DNA of 64,000 bases from NCBI RefSeq assembly GCF_003391135.1, contig NZ_CP031455.1:6370001-6434000 (forward strand), in the 5' to 3' direction. This stretch comes from Streptoverticillium olivoreticuli subsp. olivoreticuli. GTDB taxonomy: Bacteria > Actinomycetota > Actinomycetes > Streptomycetales > Streptomycetaceae. Within the stretch, counting starts at the first letter, position 1; every line of letters starts with the position of its first letter. Below the pieces are notes generated by a model that saw only the letters and a program-made list of their open reading frames with translations, was not told the DNA's origin and did no database searches. The position numbers were made by a program, and so were the translations under genes. Shown here piece after piece: positions 24,519 through 32,816 of this stretch.

Positions 24519-27131
24519 ATGAGAGCACCGGTGCGGAAGAAGCGGCTGCGGGGCGGCGAGCGGGAGCGGCAGTCCACGGCGGTGCGGGAGCGCACCGCCC
24601 GCGTGCGTAACCGGCTGACCGCCTCCGTCGCGGTCACCGCCCTCACCGTCCTCGCGGCGAGCGCCTTCGGCGCCGTGGACGCCGACCGCGAACTCAGCCG
24701 CGCCCAGCGGCTCGCGGCCCTCGCCGACACCGACGCACCGGCCCTCGCCCTCGCCCACTCCCTCGCGGACGAGCGCGACGCCGCGACGCAGTACGTGGCG
24801 GGCGGCCGCTCCGACACCGCGGCGGCGGCCGCCATCAAGAGCCAACGCGCCCATGTCGACCAGCAGATCGAGGACTTCGGGTCCGCCGCCCCCGCGGCCG
24901 TGCGCGACCGGCTCGACGCCCTCACCGGCGCCCGCCACCAGGCCCTCGACAGCGACGACGCCATGGCCGTCTTCACCGCCTACACCGGCATCGTCCAGGC
25001 GCTTCACAACGTCGCCGACACCGCCGCCCTGCACGGCGACGGCGGCACCGGGGGCGACGCCGCGGCCCTCCCCGCCCTCGGCCACGCCGTCGAGGAGGAC
25101 TCCGCCACCCGCGCCCTGCTCCTCGGCGCCATCGCGGCGCACGGCGACGCCACCCTCGTCTCCGCCGCCCGGCGCAGCGCCGCGGCGGAGAAGGGCGCGC
25201 TCGCCGACTTCGACCGGCTCGCCACCTCCAAGTCCCGCTCCGCGTACGCCGGTACGGTCAGCGGCCCCGACGTCGCCGCCGCCGCGGGCCACACCGACCG
25301 CCTCACCCGGCCCCAGGTCACCGCGGCGGCCCTGGCCGCCGAGCCCGTCGAGCCGGTGCGCTCGGCGCTCAGCTCCCGCCTGGACCTGATGCGCCAGGCC
25401 GAGTCGGACCTCGCCGTGGGCCGGACGGACCGCCTCGAAGCGCAGCGGCACGCCGCGCTCACCGCGCTGGAGCTGCGCGCCGGGCTGATCGTGCTGTGCC
25501 TGGTCGTCGCCCTCTTCACCGGCGTACGGACCGCCCGGTCCATCACCCGCCCGCTCACCTCGCTGCGGCTCGGCGCCCGCCGCGTCTGCTCCGACCCCGT
25601 CGCCGAGAAGCCCATCGGCTTCAAGGGCCGCGACGACGAGTTCGCCGAGACCGCGCGGGCCGTCGACGTCCTCCACGAGACCGCCGTCCGGCAGCAGGAG
25701 CGCATCGCCGTCCTCGAAGGCGAGCGCACCCGCCTCATCGCCGCCCGCCACCTGCTCGCCGAGGAACACGAAGCCCTGCGCGACCGGCACGAGGAGCTCG
25801 CCGGGCAGCTGGCCCAGGAGGCGGCCGCCCGCACGGCGGAGCACCCCGGCGACGCGGCCGAGCGGGCCCGCGGCCTCTTCGTGGGGCTCTCCCTGCGCAC
25901 CCTCGGCCTCGTCGAGCGCCAACTCGCCGTCATCGAGGGCATGGAGACCCACGAGACCGACCCCGAGCGCCTGGAGACCCTCTTCACGCTCGACCACCTC
26001 GCCACCCGCATGCGCCGCAACAGCGAGAACCTGCTCGTCCTCGCCGGGACCGACAGCGTCACCGGGCGCCCCGAGCCCGTGCCCCTGCTGGACGTCCTGC
26101 GGGCCTCGGCGGGGGAGATCGAGCGGTACCAGCGCGTGCGGATCCAGTCGCTGCCCCCGCACGCCCGGCTCTTCGGCCACGCCTCCGAGGACGTCAGCCA
26201 CCTCGTCGCCGAACTCCTGGAGAACGCCACGACGTTCTCCCCGCCCGACGCCCAGGTCCAGCTCTCCGGCTGGCTCCTGGAGACCGGCGACATCGCGCTG
26301 TCCGTCCAGGACGAGGGCATCGGCATCGCCCCCGACCGGCTCGCCGGGCTCAACTCCCTGCTCGCCGCCCCCGACCCGGACGGCCCGGTACGAGTCGGGG
26401 GCGGCGCGGACCCCCACCCGGCCGACGGCGGCCAGGCGCCGGGCCTCGGCCTCTATGTGGTCGCGCGGCTCGCCGCCCGGCACGGCATCCGCGTCCAGCT
26501 CCGCGAGCAGACCACGGGCGGCATCGCGGCCGTCGTCGTCCTGCCCGCGGTGCTCCTGGCCGACGGGCCGCCCACCGTCACCGGCCTCGGCGACATCCCG
26601 CCCGTGCCGGGCGCCGCGGCCGCACCCCCGATCCACCTCCCCGGCTCCGTCGCCGAGGCCAACTCGCCGACGATCCCCGGCAGTCGGAACCGCGCACACG
26701 CCGCCCCCGCGCCCCTGCCGCCCCTGTCCCCCCTGCCCGTCCACCCGGCGGATCCGCCCGCCGGGCAGCTCCCGGACGGGATACGGCCCACCGGCCCGCC
26801 GCCCGCGGTCCCCGTGGGACGGCACGCCCGGCCGTCGGCGCTCGGCGCCCCGGCCGGCCCCGCGCCCACCGTCCCCGGCCAGGGCTCGGCCCAGGTCACC
26901 GGCAACGGCCTGCCCCGCCGCACCCCCCAGCCCGTACCGCAGCGCGCCGAGGCGCCCCAGGTGCGGCAGGGCGTCGACGCGGAGGCCCTGCGGCGCAAGC
27001 TCGCGGGATTCCAGCGGGGCGCGGCCGAGGGGCGGCGCGACGCCGTGGCGGAGATCGCGGCGCGCACCACTGATTCGAACCAAGCGGGGCCGCCGGCTCA
27101 GGGCGGCACTGTCGAGGAGGCACGCGGTTGA
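24519..27131 (+). CDS. cvnA: Conservon sensor histidine-kinase-like protein CvnA
   Basis: This 870-residue membrane protein has two membrane helices, at about 30-52 (LTASVAVTALTVLAASAFGA) and about 315-332 (LIVLCLVVALFTGV). They enclose a large outer domain of the nitrate/nitrite-sensing type. A HAMP-like segment (RSITRPLTSLRLGARRV) and coiled coil follow. The ATPase domain has the N-box LVAELLENATTFSPP and the G boxes DEGIGIA and GLGLYVVARLA. The phospho-accepting His helix is not canonical, typical of CvnA. The C-terminal 230 residues are Pro-rich and disordered. It heads a four-gene conservon whose genes overlap. The 14-base palindrome at 24423-24436 may be an operator. Confidence 0.92.
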   Translation: MRAPVRKKRLRGGERERQSTAVRERTARVRNRLTASVAVTALTVLAASAFGAVDADRELSRAQRLAALADTDAPALALAHSLADERDAATQYVAGGRSDTAAAAAIKSQRAHVDQQIEDFGSAAPAAVRDRLDALTGARHQALDSDDAMAVFTAYTGIVQALHNVADTAALHGDGGTGGDAAALPALGHAVEEDSATRALLLGAIAAHGDATLVSAARRSAAAEKGALADFDRLATSKSRSAYAGTVSGPDVAAAAGHTDRLTRPQVTAAALAAEPVEPVRSALSSRLDLMRQAESDLAVGRTDRLEAQRHAALTALELRAGLIVLCLVVALFTGVRTARSITRPLTSLRLGARRVCSDPVAEKPIGFKGRDDEFAETARAVDVLHETAVRQQERIAVLEGERTRLIAARHLLAEEHEALRDRHEELAGQLAQEAAARTAEHPGDAAERARGLFVGLSLRTLGLVERQLAVIEGMETHETDPERLETLFTLDHLATRMRRNSENLLVLAGTDSVTGRPEPVPLLDVLRASAGEIERYQRVRIQSLPPHARLFGHASEDVSHLVAELLENATTFSPPDAQVQLSGWLLETGDIALSVQDEGIGIAPDRLAGLNSLLAAPDPDGPVRVGGGADPHPADGGQAPGLGLYVVARLAARHGIRVQLREQTTGGIAAVVVLPAVLLADGPPTVTGLGDIPPVPGAAAAPPIHLPGSVAEANSPTIPGSRNRAHAAPAPLPPLSPLPVHPADPPAGQLPDGIRPTGPPPAVPVGRHARPSALGAPAGPAPTVPGQGSAQVTGNGLPRRTPQPVPQRAEAPQVRQGVDAEALRRKLAGFQRGAAEGRRDAVAEIAARTTDSNQAGPPAQGGTVEEARG

Positions 27132-27643
27132 CTGCATTTCCCCGGGAGGCGACTCCCGTGACCCCTGTCGGCCCCGCCGTGTACGGGCTGAGCCACGAAG
27201 CCCGCAATCTGCACTGGCTGCTGGCCGGTCTCGTCGACGAGGTGCCGGGCGTACGGTCCGTCGCCGTCGTCTCCTCCGACGGTCTGCTCCTGCTCTCCTC
27301 CGACCCCGAGTGCGACCCCCGGCCCGGCCTCGACCGGCCCGCGGGCCCCCGCGGCTCCACCGGTGACCTCGCCACCATCGTGGCGGGCCTGGGCAGCCTG
27401 ACGACGGGAGCCGCCTGCCTGATGGACGGCGGCGTCGTCAAGCAGACGATGGTCGCCATGGAGGACGGGAGCCTGTTCGTGATGACGATCAGCGATGGCT
27501 CGCTCCTGGGCGTGCACACCGACCCCGACTGCGACATGAGCGTCGTCGCCTATCAGATGGCGCTCTTCGTCGGCCGGGCCGGGCACGTCCTCACCCCCGA
27601 ACTCCGCAGGGAGTTGCGGCAGTCGGTGGAGGCGGTCGAATGA
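27128..27643 (+). CDS. cvnB: Roadblock/LC7-domain protein CvnB
   Basis: This 171-residue protein uses a TTG start overlapping the TGA of cvnA (TTGA). The roadblock/LC7 domain covers about 25-140 (LHWLLAGLVDEVPGVRSVAV, VSSDGLLLLSS, IVAGLGSLTTGAAC, LFVMTISDGSLLGV). Such proteins regulate small GTPases and in conservons link the kinase CvnA to the GTPase CvnD at the membrane. It overlaps cvnC by four bases. Confidence 0.93.
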   Translation: MTAFPREATPVTPVGPAVYGLSHEARNLHWLLAGLVDEVPGVRSVAVVSSDGLLLLSSDPECDPRPGLDRPAGPRGSTGDLATIVAGLGSLTTGAACLMDGGVVKQTMVAMEDGSLFVMTISDGSLLGVHTDPDCDMSVVAYQMALFVGRAGHVLTPELRRELRQSVEAVE

Positions 27644-28053
27644 GCCAGGCGGTCCTCTGCCGCAAACCGGCCCGCGTGCGCCCCTACTCCCTCACCGGCG
27701 GCAGGCAACGCCGGTGCCGGGTGCTCCTCGTCGAGACCTTCGTGGCGGCGCTCGACACCCCGGGCGACGGCCCGCCCGGCCCGCCGCCGGACGGGAGCGG
27801 GCCGCTGCCGCCCCGCTCCGTCCCGGAGGTACGGGCCGTGCCCGAGGCCCGCGCCATCGTCGAACTCTGCTTCCGGCTGCGCTCGGTCGCGGAGATCGCC
27901 GCACTGCTGAAAATGCCCCTCGGGGTGGTGCGGGTCCTGCTCCTCGAACTGGCCGACCAGGGCAGGATCCGCGTCTTCGACACCGGCCACGGCACGGGCC
28001 GGCCCGACCGCGCGCTGCTGGAAAGGGTGCTGGGTGGACTTCACAGGCTCTGA
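27640..28053 (+). CDS. cvnC: DUF742-family protein CvnC
   Basis: The 137-residue DUF742 protein has the typical VRPYSLTGGRQ start, a Pro-rich middle and a winged-helix-like end (ARAIVELCFRLRSVAEIAAL, LGVVRVLLLELADQGRIRVF). DUF742 proteins are the third conservon component and probably serve as adaptors. It begins at an ATG overlapping the cvnB stop and ends inside cvnD (20-base overlap). Confidence 0.93.
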   Translation: MSQAVLCRKPARVRPYSLTGGRQRRCRVLLVETFVAALDTPGDGPPGPPPDGSGPLPPRSVPEVRAVPEARAIVELCFRLRSVAEIAALLKMPLGVVRVLLLELADQGRIRVFDTGHGTGRPDRALLERVLGGLHRL

Positions 28054-28708
28054 CGCCGATCCCCGGAGGGCGGCCCTCGCGGTGCGGGGCGAGGACCCCA
28101 CGCGCGGGGGACCGCCCGCCGCACTCGACGTCCCCCGCGGCTGGCAGACCGACCGCAGCCGCGCCCCGCACGCCACGAAGATCGTCGTGGCGGGCGGCTT
28201 CGGCGTCGGCAAGACGACCTTCGTCGGCTCCGTCTCCGAGATCACCCCGCTGCGGACCGAGGCGGTCATGACGGTCGCGGGCGAGGCCGTCGACGACCGC
28301 ACCGCCACCCCGGACAAGACGACGACCACCGTCGCCATGGACTTCGGGCGCATCACCCTCGACACCGACCTGGTGCTCTACCTCTTCGGCACCCCCGGCC
28401 AGAAGCGCTTCTGGTTCATGTGGGACGACCTGGTGCGCGGCGCGATCGGCGCGGTCGTCATGGCCGACACCCGGCGCCTGGCCGACTGCTTCCCCGCCCT
28501 CGACTACTTCGACAGCGCGGGCCTGCCGTACATCGTCGCCGTCAACCAGTTCGAGGGCACCGCGCGCCACGACCCGGAAGAGGTGCGCGAGGCCCTCGCC
28601 CTGCCCCACCAGGTGCCCCTGGTCCAGATGGACGCCAGGCAGCGGGTCGCGGTCGTCGACACCCTGCTGATCCTCGTCGGCCGGGCCCTCGACACCACAC
28701 CCGGATAA
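28034..28708 (+). CDS. cvnD: Small GTP-binding protein CvnD
   Basis: The 224-residue Ras-like GTPase has G1 at 54-61 (GGFGVGKT), the G3-like FGTPGQKRF and the guanine-specificity element in AVNQFEG, consistent with the family, which departs from the canonical NKxD. The starting GTG lies 20 bases inside cvnC. It is the output of the conservon, a membrane-associated complex compared to eukaryotic G-protein systems and known to affect development and antibiotic production. A flavin monooxygenase follows 57 bases downstream. Confidence 0.93.
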   Translation: MDFTGSDADPRRAALAVRGEDPTRGGPPAALDVPRGWQTDRSRAPHATKIVVAGGFGVGKTTFVGSVSEITPLRTEAVMTVAGEAVDDRTATPDKTTTTVAMDFGRITLDTDLVLYLFGTPGQKRFWFMWDDLVRGAIGAVVMADTRRLADCFPALDYFDSAGLPYIVAVNQFEGTARHDPEEVREALALPHQVPLVQMDARQRVAVVDTLLILVGRALDTTPG

Positions 28709-28765
28709 CCGCCACACCCCGCCCGGTGCGGCGCGGCGCCACGCCCGTACGAAGGAGCTTCACCC

Positions 28766-30019
28766 ATGCGCCGGATCCTCATCGTCGGAGCGGGCCAGTC
28801 CGGCCTCCAGCTGGCCCTCGGCCTGCAGTCCAAGGGGTACGACGTGACCCTGCTGTCCCACCGCACCGCCGACGAGGTGCGCTCCGGCCGGATCATGGCA
28901 CCCCAGTGCCTCTTCCCGGCCGCGCTGCGCCACGAGCGCGAGCTCGGGCTCGACTTCTGGACGGCCCGCGCCCCGCGGATCGAGGGCCTGGGCGTCTCCG
29001 TGGCCGGCCCCGAGCCGGCCACCGGCGGCCGCACCCGGGTCGTCGACTGGCTCGGCAGGCTCGACGGCTGCGCCCAGTCCGTCGACCGGCGGGTGAAGAC
29101 GGCCGGCTGGCTGGACACCTTCGCCGAGCGCGGCGGCCGGCTCGTCATCCACGCCGCGACCGTCTCCGACCTCGACGTCCTCGCCGGGCGCTACGACCTG
29201 GTGCTTGCCGCCGTGGGCAGGGGCGAGCTGGCGTCCCTGTTCGGCCGGGACGCGGACCGCTCCCCGCACTCCGCCCCGCGGCGGGCCCTCGCCGTCGCCT
29301 GTGTGCACGGGCTCGGCCCCCGCCCCGAGCACCCCGGTCTCGACGCGGTCCGCTGCACCCTCGTCCCCGGCGTCGGCGAGCTCTTCGTCGTCCCCACCCT
29401 CACTCTCTCCGGCCGCGCCGACCTCCTGCTCTGGGCGGGCCTGCCCGGCGGTCCGCTGGACGTCTTCCGGGAGACGACGGGCCCGAGCGAGCACCTGGCC
29501 CGGACGCTGGAGCTGCTGGAACGGTTCGCCCCGTGGGAATACGCGCGGGCCACGGAGGTCGAACTGACCGACGCCAACGCCACGCTGGCCGTCGGCCGCC
29601 ACGCCCCCACCGTCCGGCACCCCGTCGCCCGGCTGCCCTCCGGCGGCCTGGTCCTCGGCGTGGCGGACACGGTCGTAGCCGACGACCCCGTCACCGGCCA
29701 GGGCGCCGGCTCGGCCGCGAAGTGCGCGGCTTCCTATCTCGCCTCGATCGTGGAGCGGGGGGAGCGGCCCTTCGACGAGGCGTGGATGCGGACCGCCTTC
29801 GACCGGCACTGGGAATCGGCGCGCCACACGACGCGGTGGACGAACGCGATGCTCGACTCCTGGCCGGAGCATGTCCTGGACCTCATGACTGCGGCGGCGA
29901 CTCACCAGCCGGTGGCGGACCGCTTGGCGCGGGGCGTGGACGATCCGTCGGACCTTGAGGACTTCTTCTACGACGCGGAGCGGGCGGCGGCGTATGTGTC
30001 GAGCGTGGCGGAGGGTTAG
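28766..30019 (+). CDS. Styrene/indole-monooxygenase-like FAD protein
   Basis: This 417-residue flavoprotein opens with the Rossmann dinucleotide motif RRILIVGAGQSGLQLALGL (GxGxxG at about 8-13). It continues in the StyA style: SGRIMAPQCLF, a second half with VPTLTLSGRADLLLW, and GQGAGSAAKCAASYLASI near the end, the usual FAD-interacting GD/GQGA motif. StyA-type enzymes epoxidise styrene or indole and need a separate flavin reductase, which is not encoded nearby. In several streptomycetes a redox enzyme follows a conservon, so this may be its effector. It has an AAGGAG site 10 bases upstream and is separated from cvnD by 57 bases, probably the same operon. Confidence 0.85.
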   Translation: MRRILIVGAGQSGLQLALGLQSKGYDVTLLSHRTADEVRSGRIMAPQCLFPAALRHERELGLDFWTARAPRIEGLGVSVAGPEPATGGRTRVVDWLGRLDGCAQSVDRRVKTAGWLDTFAERGGRLVIHAATVSDLDVLAGRYDLVLAAVGRGELASLFGRDADRSPHSAPRRALAVACVHGLGPRPEHPGLDAVRCTLVPGVGELFVVPTLTLSGRADLLLWAGLPGGPLDVFRETTGPSEHLARTLELLERFAPWEYARATEVELTDANATLAVGRHAPTVRHPVARLPSGGLVLGVADTVVADDPVTGQGAGSAAKCAASYLASIVERGERPFDEAWMRTAFDRHWESARHTTRWTNAMLDSWPEHVLDLMTAAATHQPVADRLARGVDDPSDLEDFFYDAERAAAYVSSVAEG

Positions 30020-30044
30020 CCTCTGCCCCGGACCCGTGCTCGGG

Positions 30045-30299
30045 TGCGGCCCGGCGGGTTTGTTTCCCCAGCCCCGCCCCTTCCCGCAGCGTCTGATACT
30101 CGGCTCCGCCGAGGCCGGGGCTCCGCCCCGGACCCCCGGCTGCGGGCCGGTTCGCCGCCTGCGGCGGGGGCGCCCTGCGGGCGCGTCCTCAATCGCCGGA
30201 CGGGCTGATTGTGCTGACCGTGGCCAGCACAATCAGCCCGTCCGGCGATTGAGGACAGCGCGCGGAGCGTGCTTCGGGGTCTGGGGCGGAGCCCCGGGT
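30045..30299. repeat. Palindromic intergenic repeat, copy D, with extended arms
   Basis: The core arms are perfect 31-base inverted repeats at 30186-30216 and 30225-30255 around an 8-base loop. The first 23 bases equal those of copy A; the extra 8 (TTGTGCTG) are copied on both sides. Outer blocks (CCCCAGCCCCGCCCCTTCCC near 30066 and GCCGCCTGCGGCGGG near 30159) also match copy A. It separates convergent flavoprotein and NlpC/P60 genes and reaches the latter's stop codon at 30300. Confidence 0.85.
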
Positions 30300-31442
30300 T
30301 CAGGAGGGCGCGCCCGGGCGCCCGTACCCCGCGTCGGACCCCGTAGCCGAACCACTCGGCAAAGACGGCGGATCGTACGCCCGCAACGCCGGCGCCGCCG
30401 CGTCCGGCCGCACCACCCCCAGCAGCGGGTTCGCCGCGATCGGCGAGACCTTCACCGTCGCCCCCGGCCGCGGCGCCTGTATGACGAGGCCGTTGCCGAT
30501 GTAGATCGCGACGTGCGTCGCCCCCTCGAAGTAGATCACCAGGTCACCGGGGCGGATCTCGTCCAGCGGAACCCTCGGCAGGGACTTCCACTGCTCCTGG
30601 CTCGTCCGCGGGATGACGTCACCCGCGTGGGCCCACGCCTGGGACGTGAGGCCGGAGCAGTCGAAGGAGTCCGGGCCGGCCGCGCCCCACACGTAGGGCT
30701 TGCCTATCTGCTGGTACGCGTACTCCAGGGCCTTCCCGCCGAGCGCGGACGGCATGGCCGATCTGCCCAGCCGCCCGGAGGCCAGCAGCTTGCGCTGGGC
30801 CTCGCCGATGTCCTTCTGCTCCAGCTTCCGCAGCTCGGAGAGCTGCTCGCCGGTCAGCGAGGCCAGCATCTTCTCGACCTGGTTGAGGCTCTTGCGCACG
30901 TCGTCGCGCTGCTGCTTCTGCTGGGCGGCGAGCGTCTGCTGTGCGTTGAGGGCGTCCTGCGCCTTGCCCGCGAGGTCCGCGGCCCGCTTCTCGTTCTCCG
31001 CGAGCCGGCCGACGGTGGCGGCGCGCTGCCCGGCGGCCCGCTGGAGCTGGTGGCCCCGGTCGAGGGCCTGCTGGGGGTCGGAGCCGAAGAGGAAGCCCAT
31101 GTACGGGGAGAGGGTGCCGCTGGTGCCCTGGTACTGCTCCCGGGCCAGCCGCCCGGCGGCATCCCGGCTGCCGGTGAGCGCGATCCGCGCGTCGGCGAGG
31201 TCCTCGTCTATCTTCTTCACCCGGTCGCGCTGTTTCTTCAGGCGCTCCTCGGTCGCGTTGTACTTCTCCGTCGCTTCCTCGGTCCTGCGGTAGAGCGACT
31301 GGAGCTGGGAGAGCAGGGAGCTCACGGGCTGGTCGGGCGGGTCGGCGGGTGCCGCCGACGCCGTGGGCGCGGGCAGTACGAGCGACGCGGCGCCGGCTAT
31401 CAGCGCCGCCGTGCAGACAGAACGCACGAACCGTCCTGACAC
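30300..31442 (-). CDS. Secreted NlpC/P60 peptidoglycan endopeptidase
   Basis: This 380-residue protein starts at a GTG with GGAGGTGA 5 bases upstream. The signal peptide is SVCTAALIAGAASLVLPAPT. Two long coiled coils follow (about 45-225, with runs such as ATEERLKKQRDRVKKIDEDL and ENEKRAADLAGKAQDALNAQ), then the NlpC/P60 domain (about 250-350) with the catalytic Cys in DSFDCSGLTSQAW, His in ATHVAIYIG and the third residue near VIQAPRP. It cleaves stem peptides in the wall. The order (signal, coiled coil, NlpC/P60) matches RipA-like hydrolases. A Pro/Gly-rich tail reaches into the repeat element. Confidence 0.93.
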   Translation of the reverse strand: MSGRFVRSVCTAALIAGAASLVLPAPTASAAPADPPDQPVSSLLSQLQSLYRRTEEATEKYNATEERLKKQRDRVKKIDEDLADARIALTGSRDAAGRLAREQYQGTSGTLSPYMGFLFGSDPQQALDRGHQLQRAAGQRAATVGRLAENEKRAADLAGKAQDALNAQQTLAAQQKQQRDDVRKSLNQVEKMLASLTGEQLSELRKLEQKDIGEAQRKLLASGRLGRSAMPSALGGKALEYAYQQIGKPYVWGAAGPDSFDCSGLTSQAWAHAGDVIPRTSQEQWKSLPRVPLDEIRPGDLVIYFEGATHVAIYIGNGLVIQAPRPGATVKVSPIAANPLLGVVRPDAAAPALRAYDPPSLPSGSATGSDAGYGRPGAPS

Positions 31443-31608
31443 GGGCTCACCTCCGATGAGTGGGCGTGATCGTTTGCCCAAGGAGGATCGTGCCATGGTG
31501 GCCGGGGTTGCGGCAGTGGGGTGGGCGAATCCGCCTAACCCGCTCACCCCTCGGTCGCCCGCCCGTCACCCGTTCGGCGGGGCGCTCGTCACCGGCCCCC
31601 GGCCCGCC

Positions 31609-31932
31609 CTACGCGCCGGGGCGCGACCACGGCCACTTGAGGCCGCCGCCGGGCTCGCCCTCCGGGTCGTACTCGTACTTCCAGCCCTTGTGCAGCCCCA
31701 GCCGCCGCGTCGTGCCCGCCTGGACCCGCCTGTACACGTGTACGACCTCGGTCCCCCCGTTCCCGTCCGGCACGGGGATCTCGTAGGTCTTCGGCGGGTG
31801 CCCGGAGAGCCCGAGCAGTACCGGCAGTACGCGCCCGTCCAGGGGACCGCCCACGAAGGGCGTATTTTCGCTTCTCACATCACCAGTCTGCGTCAGCCCC
31901 GCCCGGGACCCCGCGTCCGTAGGGCGGTCCAT
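31609..31932 (-). CDS. Small unknown protein
   Basis: The product is up to 107 residues from ATG at 31932; a GTG at 31878 would give 89. The conserved-looking part is NTPFVGGPLDGRVLPVLLG, then HPPKTYEIPVPDG, VVHVYRRVQAG and LHKGWKYEYDPEGEP, a beta-rich pattern. No domain was recognised and no strong ribosome-binding site supports either start. It lies 42 bases after the TetR-type gene on the same strand. Confidence 0.6.
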   Translation of the reverse strand: MDRPTDAGSRAGLTQTGDVRSENTPFVGGPLDGRVLPVLLGLSGHPPKTYEIPVPDGNGGTEVVHVYRRVQAGTTRRLGLHKGWKYEYDPEGEPGGGLKWPWSRPGA

Positions 31933-31973
31933 CCGGGCCGGCCGTGCCCGCCGAGCGGTATGAGGCGGCGGAG

Positions 31974-32759
31974 CTACGCCCCCGGATCACTCGTACCGCC
32001 CGGCACCCGAGGCCGACACAGCAGGTGGTCCGCCGCCGAGAGCATCGGTGCCACCCGCCGCGCCAGCAGCCCCGCCCGCCCCTCCGGTGTCTCCAGCGAA
32101 AGCACGGCCCGCACCACCTTCGACACCTGCTCGTCCCCGGCCCCCGTGGCGAGCAGCAGGGCCAGGAACTCGTCGACCAGCCAGTCGCGCAGCTCCGGCA
32201 GCGGCGGTTGCTTGCCCTCGTCCAGCCAGATCAGGGACGCCGCCTCGACCGCCGTGATCCACGTACGGACCGTCATCCGCAGCCGGGGCCCGGGTTCGGG
32301 TACCCGCAGGTGGGCGAGGACCTGCTCGGCGGCGGCGCGGCGGACGCCGTCCACGATCGCGCCCGTGCGGGAGGTCTCGACGACGCTGCCGCCCTGGAGC
32401 AGGGCGCTGAACCCCGCGTCGTGCTCGTCGACGAAGCCGAGGTAGCGGTCGAGGGCGGCGGACAGCCGGCCGGTGAGGGGGCCGGTCTGCGGTTCGGCGA
32501 AGCACAGCTGGAGGTCGTCGGCGGCGCTGCGCAGGGCGGCCTCGTACAACTGGGGCTTGCCGCCGGGGAAGTAGCGGTAGACGAGCGGCCGTGACACCTC
32601 GGCGGCGGCCGCGACCTCGTCCAGGGACACGTCCTCGGGCGCGCGGTGCGCGAAGAGCGCGAGCGCGGCGGCGATCAGCTGGGTGCGGCGCTCCTCGACG
32701 CCGAGCCTGCGGTAGGTGGTGCGGGGGGACGGAGTCGGTGCGGTTCCGCTGCCGTTCAT
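31974..32759 (-). CDS. TetR-family transcriptional regulator
   Basis: This 261-residue regulator has the TetR N-terminal helix-turn-helix (about 20-65): RRTQLIAAALALFAHRAPED, VSLDEVAAAAEVSRPLVYRYFPGGK. A large ligand-binding domain follows with GFVDEHDAGFSALLQGG and RTWITAVEAASLIW. The genes around it are an AurF-like oxygenase upstream on the same strand (57-base gap) and a small unknown downstream, so it may regulate the oxygenase pair. The ligand is unknown. Confidence 0.9.
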   Translation of the reverse strand: MNGSGTAPTPSPRTTYRRLGVEERRTQLIAAALALFAHRAPEDVSLDEVAAAAEVSRPLVYRYFPGGKPQLYEAALRSAADDLQLCFAEPQTGPLTGRLSAALDRYLGFVDEHDAGFSALLQGGSVVETSRTGAIVDGVRRAAAEQVLAHLRVPEPGPRLRMTVRTWITAVEAASLIWLDEGKQPPLPELRDWLVDEFLALLLATGAGDEQVSKVVRAVLSLETPEGRAGLLARRVAPMLSAADHLLCRPRVPGGTSDPGA

Positions 32760-32816
32760 GCACGGCAGGGTATCCGCCCGGTAACGGCCGTGGCCCCCGC
32801 CGGGAATCGCCCCGGG

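Noticed and set aside
31443..31608. Possible ydaO (c-di-AMP) riboswitch before the NlpC/P60 gene
   Set aside because: Such switches precede wall hydrolases in Streptomyces, but I could not recognise the conserved segments here.
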